In this document: positions 31,983-44,600 of the stretch, piece by piece
Position numbering within the stretch: the stretch's first letter is position 1
How the letters are laid out: every line of letters begins with the position of its first letter
From: Ciona intestinalis
Taxonomy: Eukaryota; Chordata; Ascidiacea; Phlebobranchia; Cionidae
Length of the DNA: 64,000 nucleotides
Direction: 5' to 3'
Assembly: GCF_000224145.3 (NCBI RefSeq)
Contig: NW_004190425.2
Location: forward strand, 472,070-536,069
Position numbers and translations under genes: made by a program
Notes under the pieces: generated by a model
The model's database searches: none
What the model was told of the DNA's origin: nothing
Seen by the model: only the letters and a program-made list of their open reading frames with translations

Positions 31983-32680
31983 CGACCTGGGTTATTTATT
32001 TATAAACGTTTACTCTGCTAACTTAATTGTTGGACGTTCACATAAAACATCTTTTTGATAAGTTGCTTCCAGAGCGAAAAAAAATAATAAAAGTACATCA
32101 AAAAAATGTGCTCAAAAAGTTATCACTGCGAAAAATCCAAGTCTAGTGTACAAATTTGTTTATAATGTCGGACTAATGAATTCAGGCAACGCACATTTTT
32201 TTATTGTTGTAACGCCTAAATTACCTCACAAGTCACAGTTCTCTTTCTGGCATCTTACTGTAAACAGCTATTTCTTCTCTCTGCAACCCTTGTTATGTTT
32301 TAAAATCTGTGGGATTGTGAGTAGTTTAGCTGTAGGCCTTCAAAGCAGGGTCCCTTTGAACTACCTCAACATGATTTCTCATGATGGTTGTTGGAACACC
32401 ATTCACAAAATATCATTTCTCATTTATTGTTCTAACATTGTATTAAAAGACGTCAAAACAACATCAAATACACAAATTAGTTATCAAAATTTCAAGACTT
32501 ATGGTATGAACAATAAAAATTAATCAACCATATTCTAAAAATCAATTCAAGAAGTCACTTTACTATTTACACCAGCACTAATTAAGCATACATGCAGAAA
32601 GAACAGGAAATAAAAAAACACGCCAACATTTCACACATAGAAGTTGATGTTTTCTGACTTTTCATAAAATGCTGGAAAAC
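31983..32680. other. Convergent 3' ends of GPATCH3 and BAG6
   Basis: GPATCH3 (plus) and BAG6 (minus) face each other. AATAAA at 32086 serves the plus strand and a reverse AATAAA near 32420 can serve BAG6. The two 3' UTRs therefore lie within about 700 bases. An open frame at 32146-32523 has no family resemblance. Confidence 0.6.
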
Positions 32681-35600
32681 TTATTCGGTTTTTCCAACTT
32701 TTCTTCTCTTGCTTGCAGGCATACCAGCCAGGTAAGCTTCACTGAATGGAGGTTGTGGTGTGATTGATTTCTGTTTCTCAATATCGCTTGATATTGTATC
32801 CACCCACTCCTGTGGAACGCTCAACTTCCAATCCTCACTACCCGAGGCTGTAGGTAAAACAAATATCAAGTTCAAAAAATAATTTTATAATTATCCACAA
32901 AGCTACATAGATGGTAATGAGGTGTATGACACCCATTTGATAACTCACAAAAAGCTTACAACTACAAGTTAAATGAATATAATTTATAAATCTCGCATGG
33001 CAGGACAATGACAGTGATTACTGGATTGTGTAACTGCTTTTTCTGCACAGAAAAGTATCTTTATTTTTCCCAATTACGCATATTTCCACAATGGCTTTGA
33101 CATCTAGATTTGAACCATAAGGCGCCTAACATGGGTATGCAAGGTTCGCATGCACACACATAAAAAAAATCAGGGCACCAATAAGTACCCAGTATAAATG
33201 CATAAATGATTGAATATCTTACAAACTATCATAAATGTCTTAAAATAAACTCTCTACAGAAGTGATAGTGCAATCATCAGCCTATTTTCCAATTAAAAGT
33301 TAATAATGTGACAACTAGCAAAAACTTTTAATGAAGTTTCATGCTTAAACTTTCAACCTTGGTACGTTGATTTTTTAAAAGCCAATACCTTGAACCCCCA
33401 AACACACAAAACCTCACCTTCGTTTTTCTTGCCATCCTCATCACTTGCAACAACATCATCCATCTCGATCCGAGGACCATCCACCACGTCATCGGATGCC
33501 ACCATCAATCCTGAGGCCGTGTCATCCATCTGAAAATCAAATCTTTTTTTTAAGAAATACAGAAAAAAAGGTTGTTTTGGATAAGAAACAAAAGTTTTTC
33601 TCAAAGGTTTTTTTTAGAAATACAGAAAACAAAAATTTTAGAAAAAAAACAGAATATTTGGTGTATGAAATAAGACACTCCTATCAAAAGAATGTCATTA
33701 CCCGTCATGTAAAAAAAAAGTTCTGTTTATTTCAATCAAAAAAAGTAAAAGCAGAAAAAAAAGTGTTTGTAGAAAACACAGAATATTTGGTGTATGAAAT
33801 AAGACACTCTTATCAAAAGAATGTCATTTCCAATCACGTAAGAATAAAAAAGTTCCATTTATTAATTTATTCCAATCGATAAAAAGAAATGCAGAAAAAA
33901 AAGTTTTTTTTATAAAACACAGAATACTAGGTGTATGAAATAAGACACTCTTATCAAAACCCTTACGCAAGTAAAAAAAGTCCCATTAATTCAAATTTGT
34001 TAAAACAAACTCACGTTATCTGCCTGAGTAGTTTGAGGTTTAGGATTCATAACAAATTGATCAATTTGTTCCTGTGTGATCTGGCAGTGCTGTACAGCCA
34101 TGTTGATCATTGGATCAAGTGGATTGCCTCCTTCAACAGAACCCATCACCAAGCTAAAAAATCCACCACCAGAGCCCTGAAAATTTTTAAAAAAGATCGA
34201 AAATGAACATTTATTCAGGTTAAACAATTTCAAATGATGGATTTTATTTATAAGTATCTATTACTAATAAAAAATGTTTAAAACAAATTAAATAAAAAAA
34301 TTGTTTAGGAATTATAATTAAAAATGATGGAGATTTTTTACAAGGTAATTACCATTAAAAAAAATTAAAACAATTTTTAAAAATTAACATTTATTCAGAT
34401 ATAACTCTTTAAAATATTGGATATTAATTTAAAAGCATAAATTACTAATAAAAAAACAGTAAAAACAACCTAAGGTAAACCAAAACCCTGTATGAACTAA
34501 ACTAAAATGGCGACTTTTGCACACAATGCGTCACAATAAACTGTTAATTAACTGATGCGCCCTATTCTATTCTTTGTGGGTGAGGTCCTTGTCAAGAACC
34601 TGAGATTTAGGCAAGAGTTGGCCCAATACCCCAACAATTTAAGTATTTCTTGTGACTAGTGTCGCTCCGACATCTTCGACACACACGCCAATCAGTGTTA
34701 GTATCGCCGTCGAGCATCGAACCGGGTACCCTTTGGTTTCTATGCAAGTGCCTAAACCACTGAGCCACGGCACTGGACCATTGATGCCATTGCATGACCA
34801 AAGAAATTTCAGGGCAAGACGAGGTAGTAAGTTTCAGCCATTTAATTTTTAACATAATCTCATGCTCTTCGCTGCTACCATTGTGGGCGTATGTGTCCTT
34901 GGTCTAGACACTTAATGATAAATGTTCCAACCCAGTGGTCACTAATGGGTTGTCCAAATTATCAGCCATACACAAAAAATGAAAAAATTGCCCCCAAAAT
35001 AATCACCCACAAAGTAACATACATGATATAACTCGTAAGCTGGCCAAAGGTGTATGAACACCCGTGTTATAACGACTGTTTTCGGCCACGCAAGAATAAA
35101 GTAAGTTACATTCATTCATCTTCACTTACCATAAACTTCAACAGATGATCAACAAGTGCCGGTCGTTTCCCGCGCAAAATACTTTCGTTCATTCGAATAA
35201 AAATACAAAACATGTTTTCCAGATGCCTCATAAGGTTGTCTTGAAAATTTGATTCTTCTAAAAATTAAACGCTTTTTTTTAGTTTTAATAGAAACAGATT
35301 ACTAGATGAGAAAAACTTTATTTTTTAAAACTTTTTTTTTTTTAACTTTTTAACATTTTTTTAAATTGATTTGCTGTAAGGCTTCAGATATATAAAATAG
35401 AATGTGTGACAGAACATTCTTACACATAGTGTCACTAGATCATAAATAGTTTATATGTGAGCATAGAAAATTTTTATAAACAGAAAATTTAAATCAAATT
35501 ATTTCAAACCAATAACTTGTACCTTTTACTTGCCAATTTTAAATTGTCATGATAAAAACATTTACATAATTCAGTTACATTGCAGAGATTTTGCTTAAAA

Positions 35601-38600
35601 CTACAAGGTTTATGTATATAGTAGGGTGGGTGAAAATGGGACACCTTTAGCACATAATATCAAAATATCCTAATTGTGTTTTTAAACGGTTAACAACAGT
35701 CTATGGGAGTCGTGAGGATACAGCTGTATAATTTTTTGAATGTTCGTTGTACACCAACACAAGTGGCGAGAAAATAGAATGAACAGTTGTCCAATTTTAG
35801 CCCACCCTACTATACAAACTTTTAAATAATTAACAAGTGTCTATGGGAGTCGTGCACTTGTTGGGAAACGGTTTTATAATTATTTTAATGTTCTTTGTTT
35901 ACTGCTAAATGGGACAAGAAAATTAAATAAAAACTGTCTCATTTTGCCCCACAATACTATATATTTTTAATACACCCCATATAATGCATATACAAACATA
36001 ACCTCTACCTCCATTAAACGTAAGATGAATTATCTTCCTCATGGTGTGTCTATATAATGATAGATTGGATTCCACCACGTCTACATCAGGTGATACTTGC
36101 GCTCCATCAAACAAGGATTTGAAACTGGTACGTAATTCTTCAGACGATCGTTCTGTGCAGGTCTGGTATTCGTAAGAAAATTTTGTTATTACGAATCATA
36201 TTACAATTTTGTATAACACATTGTGGCAGTCTCCTTTTTCTCATTGCATGTCTGGTATTTATGAAAAAATATGTTAGGTTTACGAATGATAATATAATTT
36301 TATAGAATCTTTCTTCGTTTTATATATTGTATTTATGCTCACTATCGAGTTATAACATGGGTGTATTTTATACACCAGGCACACATGGTGTATTCATACA
36401 CCTCATGCTCACTGTCGAGTTATAACATGTGTGTCTGGTGTATAAGAAGACTGTATAAGAAGATTTAATACACCTCATGCTTACTATCGAGTTATAACAT
36501 GGGTGTCTTCTTATACACCAGGAATACATATGATGTATTCATACACCTCATGCTCACTGTCGAGTTATAACATGTGTGTCTTCTTATACACCAGGCACAC
36601 ATGATGTATTTAATACACCTCATGCTTACTATCGAGTTATAACATGGGTGTCTTCTTATACACCAGGAACACACATGATGTATTCATACACCTCATACTC
36701 ACTGTCGAGTTATAACATGGGTGTCTTCTTATAGACCAGCCACACATGGTGTATTCATACACCTCATGCTCACTGTCGAGTTATAACAGGGTGGTATTTT
36801 TACTATTTTACACCAGATATACACAGTTTATGAACACAAATTTTCAAAACTGCCACAATAAACATAAATTCTTCTCATGCGAATTACACACATGATGTAT
36901 TCACACACAATACTAAATTCCATATATAGTACCGGGGGGCTCAAGAGGCCTTTAGAGTACAAAATATCCCAATATCCTGATGTTGTTTTAAAAAATGAAC
37001 AACAGTCTATAGAAGTTGTAAGGATACGGTTTAATAATTACTTGAACGTTCCTTATTTACTATCAAGTAGGATGAGAAAAAAAATGAAAAGGTGTCCCCC
37101 ACCCTACTTAACTATTCTACATGAATAAAGTGCTACAGCGGGGCACTCAAGGGGACCTGATATTTTCAGACCTAAACAGTACTATTTCATTACATACTCA
37201 CTGTTAATCACAATATATTGTTTAATTGGTCAATTTCACCTCATGCTCACTGCCAAGCACAAAATATTCACCTCAATTTCATCATACGTTGGATTCCTAG
37301 TTCTGCCACCGAAATAAGTTTGACAGAGATTTCTTCGTAAGTTTTGTTGCAAACCAGCGAGTGTACGTGAGCTGTTTGTCATGATACCCATCATATCACG
37401 CGGAGTGACGTCACTCATAGATTCAACCAGTGGACGAAATATACCTGAGGTGTATAAAAAGGGGTGTATAATAATAATAGGAATAAGGGGTACAAACTTC
37501 TTCATTCTTATTTTAAACTATTTCACTTATTTTGAATGAATAAAAAATGTTTTTCTTTTTTTGCTGTAAAGAACATTTTATACCAAAAAGCGGGTTAAGG
37601 ACATTTTAATAAAAAAAATCGAATAAAATCGAATAAAAAAAACAATTAAAATTTTAAATAAAAACAGACAAATTGTATGAAAAACTTATCTATTCTTTTT
37701 TTAAAAAGTAATTTCATATAAGAAGTATATAATTTAAAAAAATTAATAAACTGTTCAAAAAACACAAATTAAAAATTATTTTTTTTTAGAAAAAAGGGAT
37801 AAATTGTACGAAAAAACCATACCCATTAATTCTTTTTAAACAAAAATTACTTTTAGAAACTAAATTAAATTTTAGAAANNNNNNNNNNNNNNNNNNNNNN
37901 NNNNNNNNNNNNNNNNNNNNNNNNNNNNNNNNNNNNNNNNNNNNNNNNNNNNNNNNNNNNNNNNNNNNNNNNNNNNNNAATAACAAAAAAAACGGGATAA
38001 ATTATATAAAAGAAACCTTACCCATCACGCTTTGTCCTCCTATCATTCCAAAACTTGCAAATAGTTGCGAGAAAAGTGACGGGCCACCACTCGGGGGCAT
38101 TGGTGGGGTAGGGGTTGGTGTTGGTACGGCCCTTGTTTGTGGGCGGGGGGGTCGTGAAGTAGATCTCACAGTTGTAATAGGTTGGGTTGGTGTGGGGCGC
38201 GACGTGGTAGTGGGGTGAGAGGGTAAAGGTCGCGACCCAAAATTTCCATTAGAAAGCAACTCATTTGCAATCCGTGGGACTTCTATGCAACAACATGATT
38301 TTAAAAAATTGTTTTAAAAACTGACATATATTACTTTTAGTATGTGATGATATTCACCAATAAATTTTGTTTTGTCCGATATTTTATCTGTTAATTTAAC
38401 GATTCTTTTATCTTTGCTACTGTAATTAAAGAAACAAAACAATAATGCTATAATATGACCTTATTTACATTTTTGGGTATAAAGAAAAACATTGTAAAAG
38501 ATATGGGTACGCAGGTGCTAGCCTAGGCACCAACATAAAAATAGTATAAACAAAAAACATTTCTGTCACATGTGTGACGTAAAAATAATCAAATTTAAAA

Positions 38601-41600
38601 AAAAATGTGTAACATCAAACCTTCTGTTGGTTGAACTGGTGGTGTTGGTTCATTGGTTGTTTCGGTTTGTGCAGCAGTGGTTACCGTTGGTGTTGGTGTA
38701 ACATTGCTTGTGGCTGTGGAAGGCATGGTTTGGGAAACACTGGAAGTAGTGAAGTTGGTGGTGAAGTTGGATGGTGGATTCACATCTGGAATATAGGGTT
38801 GAGATGGGAAAATACAGGTAGACTGTCTGGTGTTGTTATTACATTATGCATGTTTTAGCATAAATTTACCAAAATAATATTTACCAAAAACGTACTTATG
38901 TTTCGGCATAAAAAAACACAGACATTATATTGAACCAATGGTTTTCTGATTTGCAGTAAAGACTTAACCTGAGTTATCGAGTCTAATTGTTAGAAAAAAC
39001 CTTGTCCACTGTAGGGGTATAATACATGAACAAACTTAAATAAAAGTATTGCGTAATGTGTATAATTTAATTTAAAATAGTTTATTCTTTTATCTATGAT
39101 ACCACACATAATGTAAACATATTTTTTTAACAGCTCATCTGGTATAAAACGTGGTGTATTTCCGATGTTTTTACCTGCCATCAGGCAAGACTTTATCAGA
39201 GAAGGAAATACACTACGTTTTTTTATACCAGATGAGCTGTTGAAGGATCATTTACAATTCTTTGGTTTATACAACTTACTCTGCATATGTTGATTCACTG
39301 CATTCATCATTCCTTGTCCAATTATATCACTGATGTCATTTTGTATTTGGTTCTATGAACAAAGTTGTGTTAGTTACTTTTACATAGAGGTTAACAGAGG
39401 TGGATTTAGGTTAAGCTCTCTTTTTATACTGTATGTGAGGGAGAAAAAAGAAAAAAAAAAAACATGGCAATTTTTAGGAAATTGCAAGTGTCACAGGCAG
39501 GGGCGTATCCAAGGAGGTTTGGGTCACGGGGTCCGGACCCCCCGCCCCTTTAAATATTGTTTTAAAAAAATTTAAAAAATTGTTTTTTTTTTGTTGTAAA
39601 ATTAGAACCCCTCCAAAATAGTAAAGGAATCATATTATTGTGGTTTAAAATCAATTTTGTGCGTTTCCTATTATATGCGTTATTATTTATATTAATCAGA
39701 GTATGTTTTTATCGTGCACGTTACGTTTTATGCGCGTCCGTTTCCTAAGCAAAAACTTGCGGAACCCCCCTTTTTAAATTCCTTAATACGCCCCTGGCAC
39801 AAGCAAAAAGTTTGGAAAGCCCTGCTTTATATAATATATACTTACCGGACCACCAGGAGGGCCTTGTACAACCACCATACCATGTCCATGACCACCTGGC
39901 AACCCTCCACCAGTCTGTTGTTGAACTTGCTGAGCAACAGTTTGAAAAATATTCGACAAAACATCTTGTGGGAGACCTGTGTTGTAAGAAACTTTCATTG
40001 GACCAGTGTTTTAATCTGAGCTATATTAGGTACTTGTATAGTTGTGTTCAAACACACAATTAAGAAAAGAAAAAAACTATTATGGGAGACTTGTGTTGTA
40101 AGAAATATTCATTAAACCAGTGTAATAGTCTGCCCTATATCAGGTAATTGTATAGATATATTGAAACACAAAACAAATACAAAAATACAGGCAAATATAA
40201 TTCTTATAGAAGAGATAATTCTACATAAGTCAAGCATTTTTTTAAAATGGCTTGACAAAGATTAGTTACCAATAGGTTGGAGCAAATTTCGTTAAGTGTA
40301 TTACCCAACGACACATATGCTTACATTAGTAATATTGATATCATACCATAGAGATACTATTTTCTGGTCAGAAGGTGTTTAAACGTCTTGACTGTGCTAT
40401 AACTTAAACAAAACCAAACATGAAGAACTAAATAAATATTTTCCAAAAAACTGCAAAACATGATTGAATCTCATAATATACAGTCGGAACATTTCAACTA
40501 AATGATGAAATGTGATACAGTTAAATTCTTCTATTTAAGTATGAATAAATTTTACGTACAAGAATTTTTCTACACTATCAGTATTCCACTTAATATAAAT
40601 AAAAAATACCGAAATACCTGGTATATTAGGTAACTGTCCAGATATTTGCGAAGGGTTAGGAGTTTGCATGTTCATCTGAATCACGTGAACCTATCATAAA
40701 TATGATAAATGATAATACAACTGCGTTCACATATTTTATCATAAATGCCTTTTAATTGTTTATTTTTAAAAATTTAAAGACAGTGTCATTTTTTTTATTT
40801 AATGTTCCATGATTTGTAAAAAAACAATATTTAGTATAAGGTAAAATTGACTGGATGTAAAACTTTTCATCATACATTAGATTGTAGTGGTTATCACACA
40901 GTGTGTCACAACACCCTGCCGTGTCTATATTATCTTTGAATACCTATTCGATTTATAACTAATTTAAGCCATTGAATACCTATTCTTAAGCCATTGAATA
41001 CACATTTTGATTTATAGCTAAATTTAAGTTCGTTGCATAATATTTCAATTCATCTGTACACAAGTAAAGTAAATGTTTGGTAAAAAAGCATTGAAAAATT
41101 CTATTTGCATTTTATCAACCATATTAAAAGTCCCGCAAACTTTTCAAATAACTTCATATGGAAACAATTAAAGCATATAATTTATATATTGGATAAATAG
41201 AAACAAGTAAAAAAATTATTTAAAAAAGTTGACTTCGTTCTTACATCAGCTTGGTGTGTTGATCCACTTGTTTGGTTTGTTGTTGTTGTTGTTGTTGATG
41301 ATTGGTTTGTTGTTGTTGATTGATTTGTTGAATTACTCGTAGGTTGAGCATTAGGATCCATCGTTATTTGTATTTGTGGTTGAATGGTCGCGTTTACCTT
41401 AACGTTTTGTAAATTATTATTTTATTTCCAACACAAAAATTTAATTTACTTCCAGAGGCTCTTGCTACATATTCCTTAAATAGTAGGGTGGGGGAATATG
41501 GGACACCTATGCATTCTATTTTCTTGTCCCATTTGGTATTAAACAAAGAACATTCAAGGAATTATAAACCATATTCTTACAACNNNNNNNNNNNNNNNNN

Positions 41601-44600
41601 NNNNNNNNNNNNNNNNNNNNNNNNNNNNNNNNNNNNNNNNNNNNNNNNNNNNNNNNNNNNNNNNNNNNNNNNNNNNNNNNNNNNNNNNNNNNNNNNNNNN
41701 NNNNNNNNNNNNNNNNNNNNNNNNNNNNNNNNNNNNNNNNNNNNNNNNNNNNNNNNNNNNNNNNNNNNNNNNNNNNNNNNNNNNNNNNNNNNNNNNNNNN
41801 NNNNNNNNNNNCACTTATTTATAGCTTTACTGCACGTATACTGNGGTGGTGTGATGGTGAATTGAGTGGTNGTCCACTACCAGTCTGGTGATGGTTACTG
41901 GTGGGTTGTTGGTTGGTTGGGTTGCTTGTGCTGGTGGGGTGGGTTTGGGGGTTCATTGGGGGGTTGGTACTGTGGAGATATAATATGGAAATATTATTAA
42001 GCGCGGTAGAAAAATAATTATAATGTGTTTAACCAGTAGTTCTTAATCTTTTTCTGAAAAAATTACTTTCTTTGTATGTGAGTAAGGTCCAACAACGTGG
42101 CATGCCATATTAAGATAAGCTACCTAGATATCCCAACTTTACTAATATTAAGCACTGTAGAACAATTTCATAATTAATCAGTACGTCAAAATCTTTTTTG
42201 CAAAAAAATCACTTTTATTGTATGTGGGTGAGGTTCTACAGCTTAGCATGCCATAAGACCGAGATTTAGGCCAGAGATTGCATATTATCCCAACTCCCAG
42301 AAGCAAAACTCCAGCTACTTTAGACTGAGCCAGAGTTAGAAAAAAATCAAAATAGTTGGGTTCAAAGTTGGGTTTAAAGAATTTCATACATGCCCAGTAA
42401 ATTTTGCTAAATTTCCTGAATCTAATGGGATTTAAACCTGGGGGAGATTTCCATTCTATTGTTCAATTCCTTTAGGGAATTGTGATGTAACTTATCTCAT
42501 TGTTACGCTGGCAATGGGAGTAGAATGGCCATTATGACCTCATTAATCTCTGTCTGTCATTAAAAGACTGTACTGTTTTGAAAAAAAGGAACAGGATTGT
42601 GAAGTAGAAGTTTTGAGCAGAAGTTATTTTCTGCAAAATAACAAGCGAGTTGACATTTTAAAGTTATAGGAAACCAATAAATTAGTAGAAAGGAAAGCCA
42701 ATGGCTGGGAATGTAAAGTTTGGAAAAGCTTTGTACTATTGATTAACAAAGAATACGATTCATACTTAGGATTGGCTCTATGTAAATTATGCAATAGTGT
42801 TATAAAACACGACAGAAAAAGTGGAACTACCAAACTAAAACAGCACATGTTAAGCTGCGTCGAGATAAAGGTTGGCCAATACGCTTGATCAAGTTAAGAT
42901 GACATCTTTTGCTAATAGTTTAAATAAAGTTCCTGCTGTATTTAAACAGAAGATTGAGGAAGCCGCTTTGAAATTTGTATCGGTTGACATGCACCCTTTT
43001 AGTGCAATTGAAGGAAAAGGATTGCAAAGTCTCATTACTTCTTGCATGGAACTTACAGCAAAACATGGTATATTTAGCAGTGAAGACATATTACCTTCCG
43101 GTGACACTTTAAAGCGTCATGCTGATGCAAAAGCCAAAACAATTAAAAAAGTAACAGTAGAACAAATGAAAGAGGCAATCAAAGAGTACGGAAATATATC
43201 AGTCACTACTGATATGTGGACCGACATGAAGAGTTGTCAATTTCTGTCACTAACAGCACATTTTATGCTTAATGGGCGTTTAACGTCGCAAGTGTTGACA
43301 GTTTCTGAAGTTACCGATGGTAAAACAAGTCCCGAAAACATAAGAAAGGCTGTTGAATCGATCTTCACAAAGTTGGGATTTTCCATACAGGAGTTTGCAA
43401 GCCACGTATATTTTGTGACGAGCAATGAAGCAAATATAAAAAATGCTCTTATGCCTTTTTGCAGAATACCCTGTAGTTGCCACATGCTAGCAACAGTAGC
43501 GCAACATACACTGCAACTACAATCCTCCAGCCAAATTTCAGATTTCCCACCTAATGAACCCTTTGGAGGATTGATAAAAACCACAGTAGTAGCAGTTAAA
43601 AAGCTAGCGGCTTATTTCAAGAAATCTGGTTTAAATCTGAAATTAAACACAAGTATCCAGCAAAGCAATGAAACTGGATGGAATTCAATATACACCATGC
43701 TGGAATCTGTGTTAAACAATAAATCAGACATCATATCAATATTAATTAGTGATGGTCTTGAAGAAAGATTTGATGGAATAGATTGGCGTGTTGTGGAAAC
43801 ACTTGTACATTTCTTAAAGCCATTTTTAGAGATATATCAGACTCTTGAAATTGGCAAGTATCCGACCATTCAGTCAGTCTTCTTATGTTATAGCACTTTA
43901 GAAAGAAATTTTATAACTTCACCAACTGATACAGGCATTATAAAATGTTTAAAGAACAGAGGACGAATTTGTTTAAAAGAAAAATTTGAAATCACAGATA
44001 TACATTACGTGGGATTTTTCCTTAATCCTAAATTCAAATACCTAATTCCTTTCACAACAGAAGAGAAAAAAAGGATCCAAAAATTAGTAAAAGACTTGGT
44101 TACTCATTTTCTTCATGGTCAAAATGAACCAACACGGAGTCATGTGGATTATGCATATGATCAGCCTGCTATGAAAAAGAAGAGAAATTGTGTAGAAGAT
44201 AACTTTCTGGATTGGCAAGAAAAGCAACCTGCTGTACATACGCATGATGAAGTGGAATTGTACATAAGAACAACATTTGATGATTCCTATATTGAACGTT
44301 TCCAAACTGATGAGCGATTTAACATTTTGAAGTTCTGGAATAGCAAAACTGTGAGGACGGAATTTCCAAATCTAAGCAGAGTGGCTCTTGGTGTCCTAAG
44401 CATACCAGCATCAAGTGTGGATGGTGAAAGGGCTTTCAGTTTTTGTGGGAATAGGTCTAGATTATCAGATTCTACACTAGAGTCACTCATTGTTTTAAAC
44501 ACCGCCGAAAACAATTGTATTTAAGTTTTGTAACTGTTATTTTTTAAATGCCACACTTTTATTTGTAATGTACATTTCTTTAATTGGTAAAAGGTTTCAC

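Noticed and set aside
32146-32523. 125-codon plus-strand open frame
   Set aside because: It lies across the convergent 3' UTRs, has no family resemblance and low-complexity composition, and is more likely chance.
33445-33882. 145-codon plus-strand open frame opposite BAG6
   Set aside because: It is antisense to a BAG6 exon and continues through the tandem repeat; shadow frame.
34660-34770. Possible tRNA gene on the minus strand
   Set aside because: A and B boxes are present, but no acceptor stem closes; it is the tRNA-derived head of the SINE family.
36492-36674. Repetitive Cys-rich minus-strand open frame
   Set aside because: It is the translation of the 72-base satellite.
36335-36795. 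Possible CRISPR-like array
   Set aside because: Units are directly abutting with no unique spacers, in a eukaryotic intron.
37786-37986. Open frame across the 37879-37978 gap
   Set aside because: More than half consists of unknown bases.
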